Shown here in pieces: positions 10,502 to 22,927 of a DNA stretch of 64,000 nucleotides (positions are counted from its first letter, which is position 1; every line of letters begins with the position of its first letter). The notes below the pieces were generated by a model that was not told the DNA's origin, did no database searches, and saw nothing but the letters and a program-made list of their open reading frames with translations. The translations under genes and the position numbers were made by a program. Origin of the DNA: Avena insularis (lineage: Eukaryota > Streptophyta > Magnoliopsida > Poales > Poaceae); contig CM042697.1 of NCBI GenBank assembly GCA_023614405.1, positions 188,975,189 through 189,039,188 on the forward strand. The letters are read 5' to 3'.

Positions 10502-13500
10502 TGTCACATCCCAAAATTCTCCTAATTTTGGAATGTGAAATAAATAAATAAGTTTGATTGATTGTTTGACTATGTTGAAAATTCTCAAAGAGAAGAAACT
10601 TTTTGAATAGAAAATCCTCCCAACCTTGAATTCAAAATCTTATATTCTTTTGTTATGACCTAAGTAGCCATATAGGCAAAAGGGCATGGATTTATTATGG
10701 ATTGTAGAATTGGTGTGCAAGATTTCAAAATGAAAATAATGAAGCATTATAAGCATTTCATTACATCCATGCAAAGTTCTCACAAACTGAATCCAAATCC
10801 TGGTATCTAAATCCTACAGTTGATTCGCCCAAATGTTCCTAAAAGTAATTAAATTGACTTTATAAAACCCATTGTTGCTAAGGCAGCGATTATTGCTAAA
10901 TTATAGCCTAAAGAGATCCAATTAATATTACAAAATTTTAGAAACAAAATTGAGCTCATTTTGAGCTATTATGAAAAAGTTATGGAATAAATACAAACAA
11001 ATAAAGATATAAATAAAATAGAATATACAAGGATTTATAAGCCCACTACTTGCAAACTAGTAAAAAAATATAAATATGATACTATAATGATCTATTCGAT
11101 TTTAGAAAAATTTAGAAATAAGAATCATATCATTTGGAGTTCGTATGCAAAAGATATGAGGAAAACAAGTAAATAGAAAAAGAAAAAAAACTAAACGGGC
11201 CGGCCCACCTGAACCGACCGGAGCACCAGCCAGCCAGGACGTGACCGATCGATCCCATGGTTGCTTTAAAAACCGTGCGAATCAGTTTTTCTCAACCTAT
11301 CTCTATTCAAACTCTCATAACTTTTTATCTACAACTCCGAATCGACTTCCGTTTGTTTCTACTTGTTCCCTACTTCAAAGCCTATCTCTACACCGTCCTA
11401 AACCTCCATATAAACTCGTGGAGCCACAGCTGTACGAGTTTCTTTTCTCGAAATCCTAAATCTACACATGCCTGAATCTTATTTCGCTTTTTAACCTATC
11501 TAGACTTCGTTGTTTGCCTTCGGCCAAAAAACGAAAGTTGTAGAACTCGTCGAAATCTTTCAATCCTGACAAACCTCACCTCTTTTCATCCACCACAGCC
11601 GGAGAATTTCGCATCACAATATTTTAGATCTGACGGTGTAAATCCAAGATGTACTCGCGCTCGTTCCTTCAAATCCAAATTCATTTGGTGAGAAGGTAGG
11701 ACTAATGATTCCCCACAACTTTCATGTTCTAAGTTTTTCAATTTGACCTACGAATTTGTCTCTCTAACACAGATCTCTTTCTTGTCTATTCTAAGCCAAA
11801 AATCGGGTCGATCTCTTCTAGCCACCGGATCCTATTCAAACAGTCGAGATCCAATCAAACCGGTGCGTGCCATGTCGTTATTCCGGTCAGCTTCCTCATC
11901 AATGCCACGTCGTCGTCAGGTCAGCATCTAGTCCCAGTCAGCATGCAAAGTCAACCTGTCCAGTCAGCGGAATATTCTCTGGAATATTCCGTTCGAATCT
12001 AAAAATTGCACATTATAGATCTAACTTGTAAAATTCATTAGAAATTCATACCACGTTCAAAAATTGCGTATAATATATCAAACTGAATATAATTTTACGT
12101 AGAATCATCTTATCAGAATAGATCCAACTTTTACTGTACGTGGTTACTGCAGTAATTTAATTAGTTTTAATGGTTTTTTAGGTTAATAAATTCATAAAAA
12201 ATTATCTGTAACTCCGAAAAATATGAACAATATATCAAATTGAAGCTACTATAATGTAGATTAATAATATCCGGTTGGATCCAGCCTTTGCAGATTATTT
12301 ACCCCGTAGAAATTTAATTAGTTTTAATGGCTTTATAAATCATTAAATTCATAGTAAATTAATTGCTTGTCACAAAAATATAAATAATATACCGATGGAA
12401 ATCTGGTTCCAAGCAGATCATCGATATGCAATTAGTTCAGCCTTTAACTGTAAGGTTTTGTCGTGAAGATTTAAATGGTTTAATGTCCTATTTAGAGTAA
12501 TAAATTCATAAGAAAATAAATAATGCTCAGAAAATTACAAATAATATGTCCCTGGAATCACAATTCCATGGAGATTTCAGATATAATTTTTGTTTGATTT
12601 TTAGGCAAAAGAAACTATATGAATCGTTTAAAACCCATTAAACACTATTTAAATCATATAAAAAGATCTATAACTTCGATTAGGGTGAATCCAACGCCTA
12701 CTGGTTCGTATTAACGTCCTCTATCCAGTAAATCCAAGAAACAAATTTAATTCGACAGTTAGAATAGGCGTTACAACAGAACTATTAAAAACCCTATATT
12801 GGCAAGTAATTATTAATAAAAAGTACTCCATTGCATTAATTGGCCTCTTACATGCATCATATACTTCAATATTGTTTATAGAACTAAAGTAACAACCATT
12901 GTGACTTATTAAATTGCCATGCATGCATTTGTTGCATTTGTTTGATCTCTATGTGCTATTGTTTATGATTGTATGCAATTGTTTGCTCGATAGATTGCGA
13001 GGAGTGCAACGTGTGTGATTGCAACTACTATGATTGCAAGTATTGTGGTTATGACGAGAGCAACCATTATATCTATGAGAATTGTGAGGATTATCTAATC
13101 GGGCACATCTACAACAAAGGCAAGTGGTGCTATCTTGGTCATAAATGTCCTACTGTTTTTCCTATGCATTGTAGATATTTTTATCGAATTGCATATGTAG
13201 GAATTGATGTGTATATGCTATGCTATGTCCCATATTATTCCCTAGCATTCCTTGTTTATGAGCCACCGTTGGTAGATGTGCTTAGCCATACTATGATGAA
13301 CGAGGGTTGGGTTACATCACTGATGTTGATTCTAAATGTGTTGGTTTGTGAAAACTAAAACAACTTAATCAATGAATCTCCTGGGTGTGATGGGATTGAT
13401 AATTTTTGGTGGTATCATTGCGGAAAGGCACCCAGGACACTGAGAAAGGATTGGCTTATTTGTTTGGTAGCTTTCATGTGCAACCATGTGCCAATAATGA

Positions 13501-14331
13501 AATGGACGGTTGGTTGGACTCAGTAGGTTGTGGTACCTCGAACCCACGTATCCAGAGATGTAGATAGTGCAGGTTGGACCGGTGCGTGTCGGGTTTGGGG
13601 AGCTACTTCCCGAACGGTTCCTTCTTGGACTTCTCCCTATCATCACCCAATATGAGAGTAGTGGTACGAGCTGGGCTGGCCAAGTCACATGGGTAAAGTG
13701 TACTAATCCCTGCAGGGTGTATAAACTAATCGATTAGCCGTGTCCCCGGTTATGGACAATTTGAGCGACCTGATACTGATGCTATGATATTTCTCACTCA
13801 TCCTTATTTCTTAATTACTTAAAACTTGTTGGGTGAACATAATTGGGTAGGAGCACCTGGGAGTGAACCAGAGTGTTCTATTTATCGTATTGGAAAACTA
13901 TTTTGTTACAAATGTTAGGATAAAACGGTTGCTTTATGCAAATGAGCCTGAACTCCACTTGGCCAAATAAGCATGTAGTTGATAGATATGTTGTTAACCA
14001 CTTTAGCCTACTTGCCATACATTCAATGTATTGACCATTCGTGGATGCAACGTTTCATGTTGCAGGTTATATCGTATCTGAGTGATCGTTCATAGGTCGC
14101 GAGACTCCACTCAACAATTGTTCGCCTGTGGCACATTTGAAGGATGGAGATCTACCTTGTATTCTTTTTCCGCTGTGTACTTGAATAAATAATGTAAATT
14201 CTGGATTATATTCGTTGTATTTATGATGCACAGTTATATTTGGTATCATTTTGTACTTTGTGTGCCAGTGAACCGATCCAGGGATTGGCACTATACACAT
14301 GAACTCAGCCTTATCATGCGAGGGTGTTACA
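10502..14331 (+). mobile_element. Solo LTR of the Tekay-like chromovirus family
   Basis: It starts TGTCACATCCC at 10502 and ends GGGTGTTACA at 14331, with the perfect 5-bp duplication CTGGG (10497-10501 and 14332-14336). LTR copy B has the empty site at about 41070. Parts of it (for example 12985-13060 and 13340-13700) are the reverse complement of the LTRs at 42513-45185 and 51333-54133, so it is the same family in the opposite orientation. It is 3,830 bp against 2,801 bp for those LTRs, so it is a longer subfamily or contains an unrecognised insertion in 11.5-12.9 kb. No gag or pol is present. Confidence 0.85.
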
Positions 14332-14336
14332 CTGGG
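14332..14336. repeat. Target-site duplication CTGGG, right of solo LTR
   Basis: Matches 10497-10501 exactly. Confidence 0.85.
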
Positions 14337-15544
14337 ATTATCGATACAGCGGAAACATGGTACGGGGTTCCTAAACAGTACAGTAGTAAATGCTCCTCGA
14401 CTAACAATAGTAAATAAATTACTAAAGCATGACATAAGTATATGATAGGATAATAATAAAGCCCCAAACTAATTGTGGCCCCAAGAAATAAGAAGTGAAT
14501 CAAGCTTAGGCTAAGGGGATTGATGGTCTCACATGCGGATAGTGGGATATTCAATGAACAAGAATCAAGTGCTCGCGTCCTACGGGACACAAGTGAGCGG
14601 TTAAAATCCAGATATCAGCTATTGCCCACTGGTGTCTCTTTCTTTCGTTATCTAATTACTATTCAATTCAGTTGTTTAGGTACCTCATTATCCGAACAGA
14701 CTCTCACAAACCCTACACATGTAGTTCTACAACTCGCATGGCTCAAACAACTCCTGTGGTAATGGCTGATAGGATTCAGAGTAAAAGATTCAGTGGGGTA
14801 TAAAAGTAAAGGTTATGCGGTACTTGGGATTGCAATTTTTAATTTGGAAGGCGATTCATGATGCAAGAATAAGATAGAAGCAATAGGTACTATTTGTAAA
14901 TGCAAGCATGGGGAGATGCTTGCCTGAAAGATCAGCAGTAGAATAACCAAGTTCCGGGTAATACTCTAGGGTCTCCTGATAACCTTCTTACTTAGTGTCT
15001 ATCTAGATAAATAAAGTGCGCAAATATATGAAGCATATACAAAAAGAAAACATGGTATGACATGATGGAATGATGCACAATTGCACGGTATAACATAGGA
15101 TGGCCTGGGTGAGGTGTAGGAACAAGAAATAATCATTTTCATAATTTATTATTGAAGTTTTACTTTCATAAACAATATTGATTATTCAATATTTATATGA
15201 TACATGCTTCAATTGATATCATGGAATGCATGGTTGGGAAGGGCTCGTCGTGCTAATCAATTCAGACTTTCAGTTGTCGAATTTGGAATTACGGATTAAG
15301 ACTTATGGATTTATGAATAATATACTTTTAATAGTATTTAAATAATTTTGAAAATTTTAATTTCTCAAAAAATATTTTGGCTGCCATATTATTAATCCTT
15401 GCATTTTTCTGATAAGAAAACATATATTACACGTCATATTTGGTTAAGTAAATAAGAAGATATGGAATAATATATATGTCACTTTTAATGATTTTCTGAA
15501 AATGATAAAAAAAAAGAAAACGAAAAGGGATGGACTGCGCCCTT

Positions 15545-15564
15545 GGGGGGGGGGGGGGGGGGGG
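15545..15564. repeat. Run of 20 guanines
   Basis: The homologous place in LTR copy B (about 42227-42232) has only six G. The run could be replication slippage, or a homopolymer error in the assembly. Confidence 0.9.
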
Positions 15565-15659
15565 TCGATATGTCAAGACCTCTCTGCTGGTGCCCTATGG
15601 GATCGAAGCCCAGACCACTGGGTTGTCTATGGTTTGATGCAAGATAGGTTCTTGACACT

Positions 15660-15662
15660 TTA
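15660..15662. repeat. TTA target-site duplication, left of Harbinger
   Basis: TTA before the left inverted repeat, matching 18060-18062. Confidence 0.8.
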
Positions 15663-18059
15663 GGCCTCGTTTGGTTCCAGAGTACCTCAGAGTATTAGCC
15701 GGGATAATCCCGGCCTATCCCCAAATACCCAGTTTTCCTCGGAAGGTTGTTTGGTGCTAGAGTTTTGGGCCGAATCTATCCCTGCCAAACCCCGGAAATT
15801 CCCAGCCCGACCTATTTTTTCCAGAGGAAGCAATACACGACCTGACCCCAGCGTATTATCCCCATCCCCGACCCGAAACCTAGTAGCCATAGACGGCGGC
15901 TAGCGAGGGGGCGGCCGGCGAGAGCCACAGCGAGCGGCGTCTGCGAGTGGAGCGGCGATAGCTGCGGGAGAGGCGGAGAAAGGGCTGGCACGTTCTCAGC
16001 ATCTCACCGGCGAAGCTAAGCATGGATCCTGCCGAGTCAATTCACGTGACCGCCTCCGTTGTTGATATCTAACCGGCGACTTCCCCTCCGCCGTCGATGC
16101 ACTCTGAACTGGCCTTCTCTCCGGTAATCCCATTCACTTCCTCTCTATCCGTCTCTCTTTCTCGCTTCTATTAACAGCCTGTCTCCCGATCTAAGGAAAG
16201 ATTATAGTATGCTTGGGAGTACAAGCTCTGAAACGTAAAAATTGAACTGCATCGATATATAGGGAAGGAGACCTGGATCGATCTGGAGATACCTTTGTAC
16301 GTACACGATCTAGTCTGGTGTTTTTTGTATATGTAGCGCCGATAGCAGACAACTTTTTATCTGTCTCTCTATACCAATACAATTTGTTGTACATAGTGCC
16401 GACCCTTCTTGCTCTGGTTCTGGCTGTCTGCTGTACATATTTTTTCAGAGAACTGAGGGAAGCGATCTCATGTATTTGGTCCTTAATTTTCCTACGTAGT
16501 AAGTACTATATATTATAGCGAAAGTGTACTCTTATATGTAGTTAAGCAAACTCGATTTACCCTGTTTAGATGTTTCACGGTGTGTGTGTTATGAATCTTG
16601 TGTTTCAAGCAGTGAACTGAACCTAATGTGTCCCTTGCATTTTGAGAGTTTGGATTAGCCTTCATTTTCTTCCAGTTGAATTGGTTGCCACTTGCACCGT
16701 GTGGCCGCGGCGAGTGCTGCACGCACGCGCTACCGGCCAGTTACAGCAGTTACTGCAGGCAGCTGTTACCTTGGCTATTTTCTGCATCAGAGAACATGAC
16801 TATTTTGTATCAGAGAACATGACCAATACAATTTCATATCATCAGCCTATGACTATTTTGTTGCTTGGGATATGTCCATCTAGTAAAGAGGAACCCTTTT
16901 TAATTGTTGAAGGCGGAAAGTTCGTACTTGTGTTAAGCCGACTTTGTTGATACAAACAAATAATATCTGATTATTTTTGCACTGAGATTTAGTTGTTTCA
17001 TGTTGTGATACCCACAGATATCTCAGTCGACGCCCGTCCCGCCGTCCTTGTACTCTGGCTTGGGTCTACCATTCTCTCTCTCTCTGTGTGTTCTCTCTCT
17101 CTCTCTGCGTGCGTGCGTGACATTATTTTTACTAGTGCCGAAATGAGCTTGCGGAGTGTAGAACGTATTAGGAAGAGGAAAAATGAAGATGAAGAAATTA
17201 TGTTTCCTATCTAATTCGAGGCTTGGCACGTAGATGCCTAGTTCTAACCAATGAATGTTAATTGCATCAGTAGCCTGACCAATGAGACAAAACCATCCGT
17301 TTTATTTGCTGGGTTGATCCCATGATTGACAAGCTCTTCAAGTATGCTTTTGTTCTTAAAATGTGGCATTTAGGACCTACTCGGAATCTTTTCTGATGTT
17401 GCTATATCATTGTTTGTCTGTTTGTTCAAAATGTAACTGGGATACCTGCTGTAACTTGACTCTGTTCTTGTGTTTCTGAGGTTCATCTATTCATATAGCT
17501 CTTCATATAATCCTGTGTCTTCTGACTTAATTTTCTGATTGTTGTTCTCTCCCATCTATGTACATGTAACAATCATACTATTTCTAACCTCTTTGCATGA
17601 TTACAGGCAATCATAATTTCTGGGTTGTGCTTCCTGAAGATTACGCAGAATAAAGCAACGATGCTGGAGAGAAAGCCATGTTCTTTCACTGACATAGAAA
17701 AACAATGTTGGGAACTAATGTATACTGTTTCCAATTATGTGATAGAAGTTGTTATTTTCTAAATGTTGGGAATTATTGGATATTGATTTTGAATCGGTTT
17801 TGTTCATGTGCTGCTAAAAATGGAATATTTTGTTCATGTGTGTTGATCTGCCTTGATTCCTGCTTGAGAATCCTGTTATGAGATCACGTACCAAAACCTG
17901 TCTGCCAATCGACACTTTTTCATGAGAATGGATTAGGGATTGTTGGGGATTAGTATGGTAGTGGTTTTGTGGGGATTGGGTGAAGGGAGGGGTTTCACCC
18001 AATCCCTTGGGGGATAATCCCCACAGATCCCTTCTAATACCCACGTGCCAAACAAGGCT
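15663..18059. mobile_element. PIF/Harbinger DNA transposon, non-autonomous (2.4 kb)
   Basis: The terminal inverted repeats are GGCCTCGTTTGG on the left and CCAAACAAGGCT on the right (10 of 12 paired). They are flanked by the 3-bp duplication TTA (15660-15662 and 18060-18062), as PIF/Harbinger elements make. LTR copy B has the empty site near 42320. Subterminal parts are also partly inverted (GGGATAATCC-type runs near both ends). I find no DDE transposase or Myb-like second protein. The inside looks gene-like: GC-rich and CT-rich stretches at 15890-16190, then T-rich sequence with an intron-end-like TGATTACAG at about 17600. It may carry captured sequence. Confidence 0.85.
17070..17122. repeat. 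CT/GT microsatellite
   Basis: Compound run of CT repeats with a short GTGTGT and a final GCGTGCGTGCGTG, inside the Harbinger element. Confidence 0.85.
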
Positions 18060-18062
18060 TTA
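18060..18062. repeat. TTA target-site duplication, right of Harbinger
   Basis: TTA after the right inverted repeat, matching 15660-15662. Confidence 0.8.
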
Positions 18063-18814
18063 AGGGGCTGTTGGCGCTGATAATCTTTAACGAAACTGAC
18101 GGATGTCGGACGATCCGCGAGATGCATCAATATAACGAGGAAGATTTTTAGAGCTGTAGGGATCGGTTTAAGGTGAGGTTTGAAGCGAGGAATAACCGGT
18201 ACAACCAGCTACAACTAGACACAACCATCTGATCCAGATATGAAGGGTAGAAGGCGGCAAAAAATCACGAACAGGCTACTGCAGTGAATGTGTGGCACTG
18301 AACTTCGACAGCTTCCGTGGCGCGCTGGTGCTACTTTTCGAGCACGACCGCGACCATGATTCTGAATCGATTGGGGCGTGTGATAGCTAGAATTGAAGAG
18401 TGGACATCCCTCTATAGATTGGTGGTCTCAGATCTTCTTGAAGAGGACCGATATGAGCGCAAGGACAACGTGAACAGCACAGCAGAAACGACAACTACAC
18501 GCGTCCGTGGCGATGAGCACGCAGCGTCGTGCACGGCAGCGAGGTATGACGACTCATACCATGGAACCTTGTCAGGTACTAGTACGGGGGCCTCACCAGC
18601 TCCTTGCAGATGCAAGGGGAGGGCTTGGGGGTGACGTCGAGATGATGTGGACAGTGTCGGGTAGCCGGCAGAACACATGGGCAGCGGCAACGCACGGGAC
18701 TGCTTCATGCCTTCTCCTTCACTCTCCAGTTGTTTCAAGGCTCCAACATCTCGACTTGGTGCACCTCCTTCTTATGGTGGACTATGGTGGTGATGGGCCA
18801 GTGGCACAGCAAGG

Positions 18815-18819
18815 CGGCC
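18815..18819. repeat. Target-site duplication CGGCC, left
   Basis: Matches 33480-33484 exactly. Confidence 0.9.
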
Positions 18820-19088
18820 TGTCACGCATGCTGTCACGCCTTAGTGGCACACGAATGCTCCAGCGGGACTGGGTGGGACTATGGAGAAGTAGCAAGGGTG
18901 TATTTGTAAATGGCCTGCGTGCCAAGGGGGAAAAGTACTACTTAAATGAAGGGTTGTAACAGAACTAAGTATGATGAAAATGAGATAGGAAAGCTCAACA
19001 CGTCTCCTCTCTCTCTGGTTCTTCTTCCTTCTCACGAAATAATCCGATCTCTCTATCGCTAGCCATCATACTAGCAGGGAGTGGTACA
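18820..19088 (+). repeat. 5' LTR of the Reina-like element
   Basis: TGTCACGCATGC start and GAGTGGTACA end; 269 bp, the same length as 33211-33479. It contains a direct repeat TGTCACGC at its start and a CT-rich stretch near its 3' end. Confidence 0.92.
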
Positions 19089-19090
19089 TC

Positions 19091-19100
19091 TGGTATCAGA
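19091..19100 (+). other. Primer-binding site of the Reina-like element
   Basis: TGGTATCAGA two bases after the 5' LTR, complementary to the 3' end of initiator tRNA-Met. Confidence 0.8.
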
Positions 19101-19455
19101 TTCACCGATCCGTGGGCGTCTGTTGCGGGTCGACACGTTCGGGAGGCCACCTCCGGGTCGCTCTCTCGGTAATTCCCTCATCCCCGCGGCGGCGTGATTG
19201 TGGGCGGTCGCCGGGTTTCCTGACGGTGAGCGGCGGGTCGACAGGTTCGGGAGGCCATCTCTGGGTCGCTCTCTCGGTAATTTTCCTCATCCCCGCGGTG
19301 GTGCGTGTCCGGTGAGCTCCAATTTCTCTGTGCTGTACCCGTAAAATCCCGACGTACGAGCGAACGGCTCGGTTGGATCCGGCCGGAGAAGAGCCACCAC
19401 GGCTCCTGGGAAGCCTGCGAAGCCGTCTCCGCAGACGGCGTTGGTGCTGGAAGCG

Positions 19456-20784
19456 ATGGGCGATGCGGCAGCGGTGACCGCGGCCTCTTTCACCGAGGTC
19501 CGCCAAGCGGTTGATTTGCTCCATGGGCGCATGGCCGTCATCGATACTACTCAACAGGGCATGGTCGCTCAGATGGACCTGGTCTCCAAAGCGGTGGACG
19601 ACACTGCGCAGATGAACGCGGCTACGCCGCGGCAACTTGCCGCCGTCGAGGATCGGTTGGCGAGTACGCTCGCGCGGTTGGAAGCGTTCCACTCGCACTC
19701 ACCGTCCCCTGAGGAGCACGAGCCCGATCTAGATGGGTTGGTGATTGGCAAGAGCACGCTCGACCACACTGCGACGGCTTGGAAGGGGAATTCCACGGGC
19801 GCTTCTACTTCTATCGGTACAAGTGCGCAGGGGGTGGAGATGGTCCTTCCGACAGGCGGTGGTGCGGTAGGTGCAGGCGGGGGCAGTATTCTCGGGGGCG
19901 CTGGCGGCGGTCGACTGGGAGGCCTGATTCTGCAGCTAAACACAATCTGAAAATGGCTTTTCCCCAATTCTCTAGTGAGCACCCGCGTATTTGGAAAGAA
20001 AAATGTCTGGATTACTTTCGTCTGTTTAATGTGCACCCATCACTGTGGCTTGTATCTGCAACCTTGGATATGGATGGAAATGCTGCTCTCTGGCTCAAAG
20101 CTTTTCGGTTACGCCATGTGATCGCTACTTGTCCAGAACTGATACAAGCCGTAGAAGAAAAATTCGGGGCTGATGATCACCATAAGTTTATGAAGCAATT
20201 TCTGGCTCTCAAGCAAACAGGGACGGTCGAGGAATATCAGGCAATGTTCGAGACCTTATCATATCAGATAGCGATGCAAAACCCTCATTATGATGAGCAG
20301 TTCTATGTGTCTCAGTTCATTAAAGGGCTCAAACCTGAGATCAGAGGACTCGTTGAAGCTCAAGTGCCGGAAACAGTTGACAGAGCACTGGTGCTGGCTA
20401 TTGTCCAACAGGAGGTTTTGCAGGATTCACGGAAATGGAGGCATCGACGGGGCATTTATGCAAAGACAGATGCTCCGCTACCAAAAGGAGACTCTGAAAC
20501 CTTCCCTTAAATTGGGCCATGGGGATTACTGGAAGGATAGGCAACTCAGAGATTATCGCAAGACTAATGGACTCTGTTTCAAGTGTGTGGACAAATTCGA
20601 CCCCACTCATCAATGTGCGAAGAAAGCAGCAGCTGAACTGCATCTTGTAGAGACTGAAGATACACCTGAAATTCTATCGGAGGAGATTCTCAACATGATG
20701 GAGTTGCACGATTTGCATGAAGCTGAGCAGCTCAGTCTTTCCATACACGCCATAGATGGTACATCAGGAGCACATACACTTTGA
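19456..20784 (+). pseudogene. gag: gag of the Reina-like element
   Basis: The first ATG of a long frame is at 19456. The first 165 codons hold an Ala-rich predicted helical region and a Gly-rich stretch, and end in a stop at 19950. The gag core continues in another frame at 19955-20510 (IWKEKCLDYFRLFNVHPSLW, AALWLKAF, FIKGLKPEIRG). A third frame (20290-20784) holds the zinc knuckle GLCFKCVDKF...HQC at about 20566-20613, with the wider Cys-Cys-His-Cys spacing usual for this clade. It ends in TGA before the protease. The two frame changes and one stop mark a dead copy. Confidence 0.82.
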
Positions 20785-22927
20785 CTCCAGGCTATGGTAG
20801 GGAATCAAGTATTGATTATTTTGGTGGACTCAGGTAGCAGTCATAGTTTTATCAATGCACATATGCTGCCCAAACTTCAGTGCTCAGTTCAGACAACCAA
20901 GCCTCTGTCGGTCAAAATTGCAAATGGCCACTCCATGCAATGTGATAAGCTGGTGCATGCATTATCATGGTGGTGCCAAGGGGAAACCTTCACAACAGCT
21001 ATGCATGTGTTGGAATTGGGAGCGTATGATGCTATTCTGGGGATCGATTGGCTCAGTTCACATAGCCGAATGGTCACGGATTGGGAAAATCATTGCCTAG
21101 CATTTCCCTAACACAACAAGTTTGTCAAGCTGCAAGGGGTGTTGGCACCAGTACAAGAGAGTGTCCGGGAAGTGCCCATTGAACAACTCCTCAAATGGTA
21201 TAAATCCAATGAAGTCTGGGCATTGGTTGTGGTCACAACGGAGACTGATACATCTGTGTCATTAGTTCCAGAAGCGGTGTAGGTTGTCTTGACGGAATTT
21301 CGTGATGTTTTTGCAACTCCTTCTGCTCTCCCTCTGGAGCGGCCCTATGATCATGCGATATCTCTCAAGCCAGAGGCATCTCCGTTTAATGCCCGTCCAT
21401 ATCGCTACTCACTAGCACACAAAGAAGAAATTGAGAAGCAAGTTAAGGCAATGTTGGAAGCTGGTATTATTATTCCAAGCATGTCACCTTATGCATCCCC
21501 AGTGTTGCTAGTTCAGAAGAAGGATGGATTCTGGAGGTTTTGCATTGACTACCACAGGTTGAATGAGCTAACCATCAAGAACACTTTTCCCATGCCTGTA
21601 ATCGACGAGCTTCTTGATGAGTTGGCACGGGCGACATTATTTTCCAAGTTGGATCTGCGAGCGGGATACCATCAGATAAGAATGCTGCCAGCAGATGAGC
21701 CCAAAACAGCTTCAAAACACACCAAGGTCATTATCAGTTTCGTGTCATGCCTTTTGGCCTCTGTAACGCACCAGCAACATTTCAGTGCGTCATGAATCAA
21801 GTCCTTACTCCTTGTCTCCGTCATTCAGTACTGGTATTCATGGACGATATATTAGTTTATAGTGCTACAAAGGAGGAACATGTTGCACATCTGACAGAGG
21901 TACTGCAGTTGCTCAGGAAACATCAGTTGTATGTCAAAGAAAGCAAGTGTTCTTTTTCTTGTGCCAGCCTCGAATACCTTGGCCATATCATCTCCGCTCA
22001 AGGGGTGGCGACAGATCCCCAGAAAACTAAGGCTATGGTAAAATGGCCTCAACCATCCAATGTTACTGAGTTACGGGGATTTCTGGGCCTTACGGGGTAC
22101 TATCGCAAGTTTGTCCATAACTATGCGGTAATTGCCCGTCCTCTCACAAATTTGTTGAAGAAGAAGGCATTCCAATGGAGTGACCAAGCCATAGAGGCAT
22201 TCTTAGCCTTGAAAGAAGCCATGATGTCAACTCATGTGCTCCAGCTGCCAAACTTTCAGAAACAATTCGTAGTGGAGACTGATGCCTGTGATCAGGGCAT
22301 AGGAGCAGTGCTCATGCAGGACAGGATCAACACCCATTGGTGTTTTTTAGCAAACCACTCAGTTCCTCCCATCAACAACTTTCGATCTATGAGAAGGAAT
22401 TCCTTGCCTTGCTTCTCGCTGTGGAAAAATGGCGTCAATACCTGCAGCGTGGCGAGTTCATTATTCGCACTGACCATCACAGCTTATGCTATTTGGATGA
22501 TCAACAACTCCAATCTCCATTACAGCGCAAGGCGATGGCATGATTGATGGGCCTTCAGTTCAAAATAGAGTACCGCAAAGGCGCAGAGAATCATGCAGCA
22601 GACTCTCTCTCCCGGGTCGGGCACCTCATGTCGATTCAAACCTGTGCAGCCGTTCAACCAGCTTGGCTTCAGGAAGTGACCAACTCGTATGTCACAGATC
22701 AATATGCACAACGACGGCTTGTCGAGTTGGCTCTAGCCAGCCCAGATGAACATGGTTATGCGCTTCAGGATGGTCTCATTCGTTTCAAGGGGCGTGTCTG
22801 GATTGGGGCAAATTCGGTCCTCCAAACAAAGTTAATTTTAGCATTCCATGCAAGTGCAGTGGGAGGTCATTCTGGGATTGAGGCAACATATCAAAGGCTC
22901 AAATATTTGTTTGCACGGCACGCATGA
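20785..22927 (+). pseudogene. pol: Protease, reverse transcriptase and RNase H of the Reina-like element
   Basis: The protease core ILVDSGSSHSFI starts at about 20818, followed by ILGIDWLSSH. Stops follow at 21109 and about 21280. RT starts after FRDVFATP and shows [20 protein letters not shown] and [16 protein letters not shown] one-base frameshift at about 21710 follows, then [13 protein letters not shown] and catalytic FMDD (21837-21848). RNase H has FVVETDACDQGIGAVLMQ, and in another frame KPLSSSHQQLSIYEKEFLAL and IRTDHHSLCYL. The zinc-binding start of integrase (GGHSGIEATYQRL) ends at a stop at 22925. All catalytic motifs read here are intact; the lesions are stops and shifts. Confidence 0.88.

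Noticed and set aside
13399..13700. Possible gene 13365-13688 on the minus strand
   Set aside because: Its counterpart occurs in every LTR of the family and no protein family is recognisable; it is LTR sequence.
18317..18959. Overlapping frames of 105-150 codons
   Set aside because: They lie in LTR copy A and run into the Reina LTR at 18820; no domain is visible.
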